Assembly: GCF_004959925.1 (NCBI RefSeq)
Contig: NZ_SPUW01000002.1
Location: 558,001 to 622,000 of the forward strand
DNA from: Pseudooceanicola onchidii
Lineage (GTDB): Bacteria; Pseudomonadota; Alphaproteobacteria; Rhodobacterales; Rhodobacteraceae
DNA length: 64,000 bases
Direction: 5' to 3'
The position numbers and the translations under genes are program-made. The notes beneath the pieces were generated by a model, which was not told where the DNA came from, made no database searches, and worked only from the letters and a program-made list of their open reading frames with translations. Positions within the stretch are counted from its first letter, which is position 1. Every line of letters starts with the position of its first letter. This document shows, in pieces, positions 40,721 to 50,287 of this stretch.

Positions 40721-42464
40721 AGATGTGTTTTTCGGCCTTGCCGCCGGGATGCGTCACCGCGCCCAGATAGGTCTTGCCGACCAGCTGCGCATATTTCCAC
40801 AGCGCGCCAGAGGCATAGATCGTGTCACGCGGACCGGCCCAGTCAGCCTTGCGCTGTTCCATCTCGGCGTCCGAGAGGTCCACGTCGATGGTGCCCGCGA
40901 CCGCGTCGATGGTGATCATGTCGCCGTTCTTCAGCATGGCGATCGGACCGCCGTGGGCGGCCTCGGGCCCGACGTGACCGACACAGAAGCCACGGGTCGC
41001 ACCCGAGAAGCGGCCGTCGGTGATCAGCGCGACCTTTTTGCCCATGCCCTGACCGGACAGGGCGGCGGTGGTGGCCAGCATTTCGCGCATGCCGGGGCCG
41101 CCGGCGGGGCCTTCGTTGCGGATGACGATGACCTCGCCTTCCTTGTATTCGCGCTTCTGCACGGCGGCGAAGGCATCCTCTTCACATTCGAAAACGCGGG
41201 CCGGGCCGGTGAACTTCTGATCCTCGGGCTTGATGCCCGCGACCTTCACGATGGCACCTTCCGGGGCGAGGTTGCCCTGCAGGCCGACGACGCCACCGGT
41301 CTTGGTGATCGGGGTCTCTACGGGGAAGATGACCTTGCCGTCCGCCTTGCGCTTCACGGTGTCCAGCTCTTCGCCCATGGTCTTGCCGCTCGCGGTGATG
41401 CAGTCCTCGTGAATGAGGCCCGCCTTGCGGAGTTCGTTCATCACGACGGGGATGCCGCCGACATCGAACAGGTCTTTCGCCACATAATCGCCGCCCGGCT
41501 TCAGGTTCACGAAATAGGGCGTGTCGCGGAAGATCTCGCAGACGTCCTGCAGGGTGAACTCGATCCCGGCCTCGTGGGCGATGGCGGGCAGGTGCAGACC
41601 GGCGTTGGTCGATCCGCCGGTGCAGGCCACGACACGCGCCGCGTTTTCCAGCGACTTGCGGGTCACGACGTCCCGGGCGCGGATGTTCTTTTCGATCAGG
41701 TTCATGACCGCGCGGCCCGAGGCTTCGCCGTACTGGTCGCGCGATTCATAGGGCGCCGGCATGCCAGACGAGTTCAGCAGCGCAAGGCCGATCGCTTCGG
41801 AGACACATGCCATGGTGTTGGCGGTGAACTGACCGCCGCAGGCCCCCGAAGACGGGCAGGCGACGCGTTCGAGGATGTCGAGGGCCGCGTCCGAAAGTTC
41901 GTTGTTCTGGTGACGGCCGACCGCTTCGAACATGTCCTGCACGGTCAGGTCGCGGGTGCGGAAATCCTCGGGGATCTCGTCGATCTGGGGCGCCTTGCCC
42001 GGCAGGATCGAGCCGCCGTAGATGAAGACCGACGGCACGTTCAGACGCACCATCGCCATCATCATGCCCGGCAGCGACTTGTCGCAGCCCGCAAGGCCGA
42101 CGATCGCATCGTAGCAATGGCCGCGCATGGTCAGTTCGACCGTGTCGGCGATGGCTTCGCGCGAGGCGAGCGAGGACCGCATGCCTTCGTGGCCCATGGC
42201 GATGCCGTCGGTCACGGTGATGGTGGTGAATTCGCGCGGCGTGCCTTCGGCGGCTTTGACGCCCAGCTTCACGGCCTGCGCCTGACGGCTCAGCGCGATG
42301 TTGCAGGGGGCGGCTTCGTTCCAGCAGGTCGCCACGCCGACGAGGGGCTGGTGAATTTCGTGCTCGGCAATGCCCATGGCATAGAGGTACGACCGGTGCG
42401 GCGCGCGCTCCGGGCCTTCGGTGACATATCGGCTGGGCAGCCGGGATTTGTCGAACTTGGTCAT
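40707..42464 (-). CDS. ilvD: Dihydroxy-acid dehydratase
   Basis: 585 residues. Dehydrates 2,3-dihydroxy acids in valine and isoleucine synthesis with an iron-sulfur cluster. Cluster and substrate motifs are present: [21 protein letters not shown] and [17 protein letters not shown]. The C-terminal half has [19 protein letters not shown]. The ATG at 42464 is set by GGGGAGG 6 bases upstream. Length is normal for the 2Fe-2S form. It is divergent from the first CPBP protease gene. Confidence 0.95.
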   Translation of the reverse strand: MTKFDKSRLPSRYVTEGPERAPHRSYLYAMGIAEHEIHQPLVGVATCWNEAAPCNIALSRQAQAVKLGVKAAEGTPREFTTITVTDGIAMGHEGMRSSLASREAIADTVELTMRGHCYDAIVGLAGCDKSLPGMMMAMVRLNVPSVFIYGGSILPGKAPQIDEIPEDFRTRDLTVQDMFEAVGRHQNNELSDAALDILERVACPSSGACGGQFTANTMACVSEAIGLALLNSSGMPAPYESRDQYGEASGRAVMNLIEKNIRARDVVTRKSLENAARVVACTGGSTNAGLHLPAIAHEAGIEFTLQDVCEIFRDTPYFVNLKPGGDYVAKDLFDVGGIPVVMNELRKAGLIHEDCITASGKTMGEELDTVKRKADGKVIFPVETPITKTGGVVGLQGNLAPEGAIVKVAGIKPEDQKFTGPARVFECEEDAFAAVQKREYKEGEVIVIRNEGPAGGPGMREMLATTAALSGQGMGKKVALITDGRFSGATRGFCVGHVGPEAAHGGPIAMLKNGDMITIDAVAGTIDVDLSDAEMEQRKADWAGPRDTIYASGALWKYAQLVGKTYLGAVTHPGGKAEKHIYADL

Positions 42465-42567
42465 GATAAGCCTCCCCGGTGTAACTGGCTGGCATCGGGA
42501 TAAATGACGCCACCCGGGCAGACAAGGCCGATTGCGGCTGTCGCAACAGCGGGATAGCGTCTCGCGC

Positions 42568-43425
42568 ATGACCTATGACGCGCAGGACATCCTGACCGAG
42601 CGGGCCCGTCCCCGCGCCGAAGCATGGCGGACCGCCGTCGGGATTGCCCTTCTTGCGGCCGGCACGCTGGCGCTGACCGCGCTGTGGGTGGCCGTGGTGC
42701 CCTTTTTCGGCATCCGGGGGATCGAGCCGGGCACGACGCCCGCCGGCATGATCTGGATCCTGTCGTCCTTCCTGTGCCCGATGCTGACCCTGTGGCTGGT
42801 GATGCAGCTTTTGCACCATAGGACGCTTCTGTCGCTGGTCGGGCCGCTTGGGCCGGCGGTCTACCAGTTCGGGCGCGTCCTGATGGTGCAGGCGGCGGTG
42901 CTGACGCTGGCGCTGATCCTGCCCTCGCCACAGGGGATGGAGCCGGTGGCGCATCTGGCTTTCTCGCGCTGGCTGGTCTGGTTGGGGCCCGCGGTGGTGC
43001 TGCTGATGGTGCAGATCGGAGCGGAGGAGCTGATCTTCCGCGGCTACCTTCAATCGCAGCTTGCGGCGCGGGTCCGGTCACCGATCGTCTGGCTGGGCCT
43101 GCCTGCCGTTCTGTTCGCCCTGCTGCATGTCGATCCGTCGGCGGGCGACAACAAGTGGGGCGTCGTCGGGGTGACGCTGCTGTTCGCGCTTGCGGCGGGC
43201 GATCTGACCGCGCGGACCGGCACGCTTGGACCGGCGCTGGCGATGCATCTGTCCAACAACTTCGGGGCGCTGATGCTGGTCGGAGCCAAGGGGCCGATGC
43301 AGGGGCTGGCGCTGTACCTGATGCCGGTCGACATGGCCGACCCGTCGCTTGCGCCGATGCTGGCGCTCGAGGCGCTGCTGATCCTCGTGTCCTGGCTGGG
43401 CGCGCGGATCGTGCTGAGGGTCTGA
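42568..43425 (+). CDS. CPBP-family intramembrane metalloprotease 1
   Basis: 285 residues with about seven to eight membrane helices. The CPBP (Abi/CAAX-like) motifs are in place: [13 protein letters not shown] (EExxxR), LLHVD (second metal site) and AMHLSNN. Such proteins cleave membrane-bound peptides or act in bacteriocin self-immunity. The ribosome site is weak. The second family member starts 2 bp after its stop, a tandem pair from duplication. Substrates are unknown. Confidence 0.85.
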   Translation: MTYDAQDILTERARPRAEAWRTAVGIALLAAGTLALTALWVAVVPFFGIRGIEPGTTPAGMIWILSSFLCPMLTLWLVMQLLHHRTLLSLVGPLGPAVYQFGRVLMVQAAVLTLALILPSPQGMEPVAHLAFSRWLVWLGPAVVLLMVQIGAEELIFRGYLQSQLAARVRSPIVWLGLPAVLFALLHVDPSAGDNKWGVVGVTLLFALAAGDLTARTGTLGPALAMHLSNNFGALMLVGAKGPMQGLALYLMPVDMADPSLAPMLALEALLILVSWLGARIVLRV

Positions 43426-43427
43426 AG

Positions 43428-44330
43428 ATGTCGGGCTACGCGCCGCATGCCGGGTACGTGGCGCCGGCCCGCCGGTCGTCGGCGCTGTTTTATACGCTGA
43501 TCGGGTTCCTGGCGGTCGAATTCTTCTACCGGATCGGCCGGGATGCCCTGGATTTCTTCGCCTTCAACCTTGCCCCCGACCGGATTGGCCAACTGCTGGC
43601 GCCCGACACGGCGGCCGGCGCGCTTTACGACCTGTTTGCCTTCGGGGTGCTGGGGCTTGCCGTGATCTTCGTGGTCTGGATGACGCATCACCGCGGGCCG
43701 CGCAGCCTGCTGGGCGATGCGCAGGTCTGGAAACACGACATGCTCCGCGCGACCGTGGGTGGGGCACTGCTTTACCTCGTGCTCGAGATCGTGGTGCCGT
43801 GGTGGACCCCGTCCGAGGCGACGTTGAACCCGCTTGGTCCGTGGCTGTTGTATCTGCCCTGGGCGCTGGTGGCGCTGCTGATCCAGACCGGGGCAGAAGA
43901 GATCTTCTATCGTGGCTACCTGCAACAGCAGATCGCGGCGCGGTTTTCCTCTCCGCTGGTCTGGCTGACGGTGCCCAATATCGCCTTCGCGTCGGTGCAT
44001 TGGTACAACGGCGACGGCTATGCGGATTCCGTACAGTACGTCATCTGGGCCTTCCTGTTCGGCCTGGCGGCCAGCGACCTGACCGCGCGGACCGGATCGC
44101 TTGGGGCGGCGATCGGGTTTCACATGGCCAACAACATCTTTGCCTTTCTCGTGGTCGAAGAGGTCGGGGCGCCCGACAGCGGGCTGGCCCTGTTCCTCGT
44201 GTCGCCCCTGCCGGACACCGGTGAGCTGGTGTTGCCGGACCCGTCGCCGGTGGTCACGCTTGGCTTCGGAATCGACCTGGCGATCCTGGCCCTAGCCTGG
44301 CTTGCGGTGCGGGTGGCGGTCAGGCGTTGA
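43428..44330 (+). CDS. CPBP-family intramembrane metalloprotease 2
   Basis: 300 residues, with motifs aligned with its neighbour: TGAEEIFYRGYLQQQIAARFSSPLVWL, SVHW and GFHMANN. The shared stretch from GAEE through the LTARTG segment (about 70 residues) is clearly similar, while the N- and C-termini differ, so the duplication is old. GAGGGTCTGAAG precedes the ATG. accD follows after 60 bp on the same strand, which may be simple proximity. Confidence 0.85.
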   Translation: MSGYAPHAGYVAPARRSSALFYTLIGFLAVEFFYRIGRDALDFFAFNLAPDRIGQLLAPDTAAGALYDLFAFGVLGLAVIFVVWMTHHRGPRSLLGDAQVWKHDMLRATVGGALLYLVLEIVVPWWTPSEATLNPLGPWLLYLPWALVALLIQTGAEEIFYRGYLQQQIAARFSSPLVWLTVPNIAFASVHWYNGDGYADSVQYVIWAFLFGLAASDLTARTGSLGAAIGFHMANNIFAFLVVEEVGAPDSGLALFLVSPLPDTGELVLPDPSPVVTLGFGIDLAILALAWLAVRVAVRR

Positions 44331-44390
44331 TTGCATTCCGGGCGGCAAGGGCCTATCTGGACAGAAATCCGCAACCGCTCTGGACGCGAC

Positions 44391-45332
44391 ATGAACTGGA
44401 TCACCAACTACGTCCGCCCGAGGATCAACTCGATTTTCTCGCGCCGCGAAGTCCCCGAAAACCTCTGGTCGAAATGCTCGGAATGCGGAACGATGCTGTT
44501 CCACCGCGAGCTGGCCGAGAACCTGAACGTCTGCACCTCGTGCGGGCATCATATGGCGATTTCGCCACGTGACCGGTTCAAGGCGCTGTTCGACGGCGGG
44601 GTGTTCGTCGAGGTGAAGGTGCCCGACCCGGTGGCCGACCCGCTGCATTTCCGCGATCAGAAACGCTATCCCGACCGGATGAAGGCGGCGCAGCGCGACA
44701 CCGGCGAACACGAGGCCATGCTGGTCGCCGAGGGCGAGATGGGCCAGACCGGTATCGTCGCCGTGGCGCAGGATTTCTCGTTCATGGGCGGCTCCATGGG
44801 GATGTACGTCGGCAATGCGATCATCGCCGCCGCCGAACGTGCGGTGAAGCTGAAGCGGCCGCTGGTGCTGTTTTCCGCCGCCGGGGGCGCGCGGATGCAG
44901 GAAGGCATCCTGTCGCTGATGCAGATGCCGCGGACGACCGTGGCCGTGCAGATGCTGAAAGAGGCTGGTCTGCCCTATATCGTGGTGCTGACGCATCCCA
45001 CGACAGGCGGCGTGACCGCATCCTACGCAATGCTGGGGGACGTGCAGATCGCCGAACCCAATGCGCTGATCTGCTTTGCCGGGCCGCGCGTGATCGAACA
45101 GACGATCCGTGAAAAGCTGCCCGAAGGGTTCCAGCGGGCCGAGTACCTGCTGGATCACGGCATGCTGGACCGCGTGACCAAGCGGACCGACATGCGGGAC
45201 GAACTGATCACGATCACCCGGATGCTTCTGGGGCTGCCGCCGGCGGTCAAGGGCACCCTGCCGAAACCCGAGGCAGAGGCCCCCGCGATCGAAGCCCCCG
45301 CCACGCCGGCCACACCGGGCGCCAAGAAGTGA
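44391..45332 (+). CDS. accD: Acetyl-CoA carboxylase carboxyltransferase subunit beta
   Basis: 313 residues. Forms malonyl-CoA with AccA for fatty-acid synthesis. The N-terminal zinc ribbon is complete (CSECG at about 29-33 and CTSCG at about 48-52), and the crotonase-like core has GGSMGMYVGNAI and SAAGGARMQEG. The C-terminus has an Ala/Pro/Glu-rich tail (EAEAPAIEAPATPATP), variable in the family. Start MNWITNYVRP is the standard family N-terminus. Its stop overlaps the folC GTG start. Confidence 0.95.
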   Translation: MNWITNYVRPRINSIFSRREVPENLWSKCSECGTMLFHRELAENLNVCTSCGHHMAISPRDRFKALFDGGVFVEVKVPDPVADPLHFRDQKRYPDRMKAAQRDTGEHEAMLVAEGEMGQTGIVAVAQDFSFMGGSMGMYVGNAIIAAAERAVKLKRPLVLFSAAGGARMQEGILSLMQMPRTTVAVQMLKEAGLPYIVVLTHPTTGGVTASYAMLGDVQIAEPNALICFAGPRVIEQTIREKLPEGFQRAEYLLDHGMLDRVTKRTDMRDELITITRMLLGLPPAVKGTLPKPEAEAPAIEAPATPATPGAKK

Positions 45333-46612
45333 CCTCGCCGTCCTCGGATGTCATCCTTGAACGGATGATGTCGCTGCATCCCAAGGTGATGGACCTTGTG
45401 CTGGATCGCGTCTGGCGGCTTCTGGACGCGCTTGGCAATCCGCAGGACCGCCTGCCGCCGGTGATCCATATCGCCGGCACCAACGGCAAGGGATCGACGC
45501 AGGCGATGATCCGGGCCGGTCTGGAAGGGGCGGGGAAACGGGTGCATGCCTACACCTCGCCGCATCTGGCACGGTTTCATGAACGCATCCGTCTGGCCGG
45601 GGACCTGATCACCGAAGCGCATCTGACCGAAGTGCTGGACGAATGCTATGCGGTGAACGGCGGCGAACCGATCACATATTTCGAGATCACAACCTGCGCC
45701 GCGATCCTCGCGTTTTCGCGGACGCCCGCGGATTACACCCTGCTCGAGGTCGGGCTGGGCGGACGGCTGGACGCAACCAACGTGGTCGCCAAGCCCGCGC
45801 TGACGGTCATTACTCCGGTGTCCATCGACCACACCCAGTACCTTGGCAACACGATCCAGGCGATCGCCGGCGAGAAAGCCGGGATCATCAAGCGCGGGGT
45901 GCCTTGCGTTGTGGGGCCGCAGATGGAGGCAGGCCTTGAGGTGATCGAGGCGACCGCCGAACGGCTGGGCGCGCCGCTGATCGCGCAGGGCCAGCACTGG
46001 CATGTCTGGGAAGAACGCGGTCGGCTGGTGTTCCAGGACGAAACCGGACTGCTGGATCTGCCGCTGCCCGCCCTGCTCGGGGCGCATCAGATCGACAACG
46101 CGGGCGCGGCGCTGGCGTCGTTACGCGCGCTCGGCTTCGGCGAAGATGCTGCCGAAGCCGCGATGACCCGGGTCAGCTGGCCCGCCCGGATGCAACGCCT
46201 GCGCGCCGGTCCACTGGTCGAGGCCGCGGGCACTGCCGAACTGTGGCTGGACGGCGGGCACAACGCCTCGGCCGGCGAAGCTTTGGGTCGGTATCTGGCC
46301 GGACTGCCGGATCGCCCGACGCACCTGATCTGCGGCATGCTGAACACCAAGGACGTGCGCGGATACCTGCGACCCCTGGCAGCGCAGGCGGCGTCGCTGC
46401 ACGCTGTGTCCATCCCCGGAGAGGCGGCCACGCTGTCAGCCGAGGAAACCGCAACCGCCGCGCGGGACGTCGGTATGGTCGCAACCGAAGCCGAAACCGT
46501 TCGCGCGGCGCTGGATGACATCGTGGCGCAGGACCCGCAGGCCCGGATCCTGATCTGCGGTTCGCTGTACCTGGCCGGTGAAATTTTGCGCGAAAACGTG
46601 CAGCCGGGTTAA
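45329..46612 (+). CDS. folC: Folylpolyglutamate / dihydrofolate synthase
   Basis: 427 residues. Adds glutamate to folates, and in bacteria usually also makes dihydrofolate from dihydropteroate. The Mur-ligase P-loop HIAGTNGKGSTQAMI lies near 49-63, followed by YTSPHLARFHERIRL and GLGGRLDATN. The C-terminal domain has WLDGGHNASAGEAL. The GTG start overlaps the accD stop (GTGA), the accD-folC order seen in many alphaproteobacteria. No terminator with a T-run follows; a separate promoter lies 70 bp downstream. Confidence 0.94.
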   Translation: MTSPSSDVILERMMSLHPKVMDLVLDRVWRLLDALGNPQDRLPPVIHIAGTNGKGSTQAMIRAGLEGAGKRVHAYTSPHLARFHERIRLAGDLITEAHLTEVLDECYAVNGGEPITYFEITTCAAILAFSRTPADYTLLEVGLGGRLDATNVVAKPALTVITPVSIDHTQYLGNTIQAIAGEKAGIIKRGVPCVVGPQMEAGLEVIEATAERLGAPLIAQGQHWHVWEERGRLVFQDETGLLDLPLPALLGAHQIDNAGAALASLRALGFGEDAAEAAMTRVSWPARMQRLRAGPLVEAAGTAELWLDGGHNASAGEALGRYLAGLPDRPTHLICGMLNTKDVRGYLRPLAAQAASLHAVSIPGEAATLSAEETATAARDVGMVATEAETVRAALDDIVAQDPQARILICGSLYLAGEILRENVQPG

Positions 46613-46655
46613 GGCGAAGTTTCAAAACTGCGGGGCTGCACAAAAAATGTGGTCC

Positions 46656-46713
46656 GATTCGTCAAGAAACGAATCGCAACCGGTTGACCGATTCGCGATG
46701 ATTCGCCTATCTT
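46656..46713 (+). promoter_or_regulatory. Sigma-70-like promoter with four clustered GANTC sites
   Basis: TTGACC (46684-46689) and TATCTT (46708-46713) with an 18-base spacer. GANTC sites occur at 46656 (GATTC), 46671 (GAATC), 46690 and 46700 (both GATTC); the last two lie in the spacer 10 bp apart. The first two form the dyad GATTCG-8-CGAATC. GANTC is the CcrM methylation site, and GcrA activates promoters with such sites near -10/-35 in related bacteria. No coding sequence follows. Confidence 0.6.
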
Positions 46714-46719
46714 GGGTTT

Positions 46720-46849
46720 AGTTGTTAGACAGGCAATCCTCCACCCGGGACCTCCGCCCTCACGTCTTCATACACGCGGCAGTCTGAATATCGGTGGTGT
46801 TTAGAAATACGTCGGGCACAATATGAGGGGGCCGATTCAACGGTCCCCC
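46720..46849 (+). ncRNA. Candidate small RNA downstream of the GANTC promoter
   Basis: About 130 bases without a credible ORF lie between the promoter and the zapE 3' end. The predicted transcript has two pyrimidine-rich CCTCC segments (CAATCCTCCACCC and GACCTCCGCCC), which are anti-Shine-Dalgarno-like. It ends in a hairpin (GGGGGCCG with CGGTCCCCC, one bulge, 46827-46849). There is no T-run. It could instead be antisense to zapE mRNA or a leader with no gene. Boundaries are estimates. Confidence 0.4.
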
Positions 46850-46864
46850 AATTGTGGCGCAGCG

Positions 46865-47935
46865 TCAGTCCTTCCCCCAGTCCGCATCCTGCATCTCGCG
46901 CAGGCGGCTTGCCGTACGTTCGAATTCGAACGCGCCGTCACCTTCGATATAAAGCGATTCGGGTTCGTCCGCGGCCGAGCAGATGAATCGCACCTTTGCC
47001 TCGTAAAGCGCGTCGATCAGCGTGACGAAGCGCTTTGCCTCGTTGAAGTTCGACCGGCCGAGACGCGGGATATCCTCCATGATCAGCACGCGCACGGCAT
47101 CGGCGATGGCCAGGAAGTCGCCGGGGCCCAGCATCTGGCCGCAGACCGCGTGGAAGGTCGTCCGCCCGACGCCGTTGCGGTAGGCGGGCAGCGTGACCTG
47201 ACGCCCCTTGACGGTCAGCACCAGCGGTTCGCCTCCGCCGCCGGTCAGGTCTTTCCAGATCGCGTCGATCTCGGCCCGGGCGGCGGCATTGGCGGGGGTG
47301 AAGTAGACCTTGCTGCCGGACAACCGGTTCTGCCGGTAATCGCGGGGGCTGGCCAGTTCGTGCACCACCAGCCGGTCCTTGATCAGGTCGATGAAGGGCA
47401 GGAACAGCTGCCGGTTCAGGCCGTTCTTGTACAGGTCATCCGGCACCCGGTTCGAGGTCGTCACGATGACCACGCCCCGGTCCATCAGGGCCTGGAACAG
47501 CCGTCCGACGATCATCGCGTCGGCGATGTCGGTGATCTGCATCTCGTCGAAGGCCAAGACGCGCAGGCCGTCGGCCACCTGTTCGACAACGGGCGCAAGG
47601 CTGTCTTCGACATTGGCCTTGCGCGCTTCGTGCAGGCCTGCCTGGATTTCCTGCATGAAGGCGTGGAAGTGCACCCGCCGCACCGGCACGTCGAGGCTTT
47701 CGACGAACAGGTCCATCAGCATCGACTTGCCGCGCCCGACCCCGCCCCAAAGGTACAGCCCATCCGGTGCGTCGACCTGCGTCTTGCGCCGGAACAGGCC
47801 CCGCTTTTCGGGTTTCGCCTCAAGCCCTGTGAGGATGCGGTCGAACTCGGCCAGCACCGCCTCCTGGGCGGGGTCGGCGTGCAGCTCTCCGGAGTTCAGG
47901 CGGGCGGTGTAGAGATCGCGCATTTTCTGGCTCAT
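46865..47935 (-). CDS. zapE: AFG1-like ATPase, cell division protein ZapE
   Basis: 356 residues. A P-loop ATPase that associates with the FtsZ ring in E. coli and is homologous to mitochondrial AFG1. Walker A GGVGRGKS lies near 64-71, HFHAFMQEI is the family signature, and Walker B is LAFDEMQITD near 127-136. TSNRVPDDLYKNGLNRQLFLPFI is also diagnostic. It is a single gene with a GC hairpin after its stop. The MFS gene starts divergently 131 bp away. Confidence 0.92.
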   Translation of the reverse strand: MSQKMRDLYTARLNSGELHADPAQEAVLAEFDRILTGLEAKPEKRGLFRRKTQVDAPDGLYLWGGVGRGKSMLMDLFVESLDVPVRRVHFHAFMQEIQAGLHEARKANVEDSLAPVVEQVADGLRVLAFDEMQITDIADAMIVGRLFQALMDRGVVIVTTSNRVPDDLYKNGLNRQLFLPFIDLIKDRLVVHELASPRDYRQNRLSGSKVYFTPANAAARAEIDAIWKDLTGGGGEPLVLTVKGRQVTLPAYRNGVGRTTFHAVCGQMLGPGDFLAIADAVRVLIMEDIPRLGRSNFNEAKRFVTLIDALYEAKVRFICSAADEPESLYIEGDGAFEFERTASRLREMQDADWGKD

Positions 47936-48066
47936 ACTGACTAGTTACCTTGCGGCCCGGGCAGGGAAAAGAGCAGCAATGCAAATGCGGGACATCACAA
48001 AGGATGAATTGCCTCGGGGCAGGGTTTCGGATTGTATGCGCCTGCATTTATCTCCCGGAGCCTCCG

Positions 48067-49305
48067 ATGTCCTCTGCCCGTCTGATGACGCCTGTCCTGA
48101 TCTCTGCCTGCGTGATCATCCTGATCAGTTTTGCTGTGCGTGCCTCGTTCGGGGTGTTCCAGATCCCGATCGCCGACGAGTTCGGCTGGGCGCGCGCCGA
48201 ATTTTCGCTGGCGATCGCGATCCAGAACCTGGCCTGGGGGATCGGGCAGCCGATCTTCGGGGCCTTCGCGGAAAAGCTGGGGGACCGGCGGGCCATCATC
48301 CTGGGCGCGATCACCTATGCCGCCGGGCTGGTCCTGTCATCTTTCGCCGTGTCGCCGGTCCAGCACCAACTGCTTGAGATCATGGTGGGCTTCGGCATCG
48401 CGGGGACCGGGTTCGGCGTGATCCTGGCCGTGGTTGGCCGGGCCTCATCGGGCGCGAACCGGTCGATGTCGCTGGCCATCGCCACGGCGGCAGGCAGCGC
48501 GGGGCAGGTCGTCGGCGCGCCCTTTGCGGAATACCTGCTGGGCATGATGCCCTGGCAAAGCGTCTTCCTGGTCTTCGCGGCGCTGATCCTGAGCGTGATC
48601 CTGTTCCTGCCGTTCATGCGTGCCCCGATCACGGCGACCAAGACCGAGCTGGAGGAAAGCCTGGGTCAGATCCTGTTGCGCGCCGGCAAGGATCCGTCGT
48701 TCACGCTGATCTTCCTTGGCTTCTTCTCCTGCGGCTACCAGCTGGCCTTCATCACCGCGCACTTCCCGGCCTTCGTGACCGAAATGTGCGGGCCGATCAT
48801 GCCGGGCGGCGTGCTGCATTCGATCGGGATCACCACGACCTCGGCGCTTGGGGCGATCTCGATCTCTCTCATCGGGCTGGCCAATATCGCGGGCACGCTG
48901 CTGGCGGGGTGGCTGGGCAACCGGTTCACCAAGAAGTACCTGCTTGCGGGCATCTACACCCTGCGCACCTTCGTCGCCGCCGCCTTCATCCTGCTGCCGA
49001 TCACACCGCTCAGCGTGCTGCTTTTCTCGGCCGCCATGGGATCGCTGTGGCTGGCCACCGTGCCGCTGACCTCGGGTCTGGTCGCGCATATCTGGGGGCT
49101 GCGCTACATGGGCACGCTCTACGGCATCGTCTTCTTCTCGCACCAGCTGGGCGGGTTCCTGGGGGTCTGGCTTGGCGGGCGGATGTACGACGTCTATGGC
49201 GATTACACGATGGTATGGTGGATCGGCGTCGGGGTTGGCGCGTTCAGCGCGATCGTCCACCTGCCGGTGAAGGAAAAGCGAACGCCGGTGGCGGTGCCTG
49301 CCTGA
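48067..49305 (+). CDS. MFS transporter (monocarboxylate/oxalate-formate antiporter-like)
   Basis: 412 residues with 12 hydrophobic helices. TM1 region is VLISACVIILISFAVRASFGVFQIPI with EFGWARAEFSLA after it, the hallmark of the OFA/MCT-like group. Motif A is AEKLGDRRAI, repeated as GNRFTKKY in the second half. GGAG stands 7 bases before the ATG at 48067; earlier frames are not membrane-like. It probably carries an organic acid (inference). A bidirectional terminator follows. Confidence 0.88.
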   Translation: MSSARLMTPVLISACVIILISFAVRASFGVFQIPIADEFGWARAEFSLAIAIQNLAWGIGQPIFGAFAEKLGDRRAIILGAITYAAGLVLSSFAVSPVQHQLLEIMVGFGIAGTGFGVILAVVGRASSGANRSMSLAIATAAGSAGQVVGAPFAEYLLGMMPWQSVFLVFAALILSVILFLPFMRAPITATKTELEESLGQILLRAGKDPSFTLIFLGFFSCGYQLAFITAHFPAFVTEMCGPIMPGGVLHSIGITTTSALGAISISLIGLANIAGTLLAGWLGNRFTKKYLLAGIYTLRTFVAAAFILLPITPLSVLLFSAAMGSLWLATVPLTSGLVAHIWGLRYMGTLYGIVFFSHQLGGFLGVWLGGRMYDVYGDYTMVWWIGVGVGAFSAIVHLPVKEKRTPVAVPA

Positions 49306-49326
49306 TCTGCGGATCATGCCTTTGAT

Positions 49327-49353
49327 AAACCCCGGCCTCGCGCCGGGGTTTTT
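49327..49353. terminator. Bidirectional terminator between MFS gene and hydrolase operon
   Basis: AAACCCCGGC pairs with GCCGGGGTTT over a 5-base loop. The T-run (TTTTT) follows on the plus strand; on the minus strand the stem ends in TTT. Confidence 0.85.
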
Positions 49354-49366
49354 CGTTTGGGGCTGG

Positions 49367-50287
49367 CTATTCGCGTCCGTCCTGGAAGGCCCTGAGAACC
49401 TCGTCCGGGTGGGTCAGGGGCAACCAGTGTGTCGCCCCTTCGACCTGGGACTGGATGGCAAGACGGTTCCAGCGGGTGAGGTTGCCCATGCCCGACAGGG
49501 GGATCGCGTCATCCTCTGTCGCCCAGATCGACAGCACCGGCACGTCGACCCGGCTGAGCTTGCGGTGTTCGTATTCCCGTTCGTCCCTTAGCACATGGCG
49601 CAGCGACGACAGGACCGCGGGAATGAACCCGCGCCGGTCCGACTCGGCGGCCTGACCGGCGGCAACGTCGGCCAGGTCGGGATGCTGGCCCGCCAGGGAT
49701 TGTGCGCCCTTGCGGATCACGCGGGGCAGGCGGGCGTGGGCCAGCCAGTCGCCAAGGCGGCCCATGTCGCGGATCTGGCGATAGAAGCCTTTGGGAAAGC
49801 CGCCGAAACCGGCGGGGGCCACGAGGACAAGCTGCCGGATCTGGTCGGGGTGTTTGGCCGCATGGCAGGTGGCGATTACGCCGCCCATGGAATAGCCGAA
49901 CAGAGTGATGTCGTCGGGGATCTTCTCGTGCGCCAGAAGGTCTTCTAGCTGCTGCACGAAGAAGGCGTCGTCTTGCACACCGTCGGGCCGATCCGAAAAC
50001 CCGCGCCCGTAAAGGTCGTAGGTCAGGACGCGGAAGCCCATGTGGGTCAGGCCCTCGGCGATCTGGTCCCAGACGAACCCGGGGGTGGTGAGGCCGTGGA
50101 CCAGCACCGCCACCGGGCCGCGCGTGCCGCCGAACCAGCGATAATGCGTGGTGCCCTGCGACAGTTCGGCAAAGCTGCCGGGCGCATCGACGCGGGCGGC
50201 GTCATTCATCTGAGTGCGGCGCTGTTCGACCACGAAGGGGGCGATGGCCACGGCGGCCGCGAGGACCAGAAGGATAAGCCAGATCAT
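49367..50287 (-). CDS. Alpha/beta-hydrolase with N-terminal membrane anchor
   Basis: 306 residues. The N-terminal helix MIWLILLVLAAAVAIAPFVV is an uncleaved anchor or signal. The hydrolase core follows: VLVHGLTTPG (oxyanion loop), nucleophile elbow GYSMGG near 150, an aspartate in IWATEDDAIP, and histidine in GATHWLPL. Substrate unknown; it may be a lipase or esterase. It is last in a four-gene minus-strand run, and its ATG overlaps the stop of the cyclodeaminase-like gene. Confidence 0.87.
   Translation of the reverse strand: MIWLILLVLAAAVAIAPFVVEQRRTQMNDAARVDAPGSFAELSQGTTHYRWFGGTRGPVAVLVHGLTTPGFVWDQIAEGLTHMGFRVLTYDLYGRGFSDRPDGVQDDAFFVQQLEDLLAHEKIPDDITLFGYSMGGVIATCHAAKHPDQIRQLVLVAPAGFGGFPKGFYRQIRDMGRLGDWLAHARLPRVIRKGAQSLAGQHPDLADVAAGQAAESDRRGFIPAVLSSLRHVLRDEREYEHRKLSRVDVPVLSIWATEDDAIPLSGMGNLTRWNRLAIQSQVEGATHWLPLTHPDEVLRAFQDGRE

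Noticed and set aside
46613-46864. Possible 6S or SRP RNA in the folC-zapE gap
   Set aside because: The 5' and 3' ends do not form the long closing stem of 6S RNA and the conserved SRP tetraloop region was not found. Kept only as an unnamed sRNA candidate.
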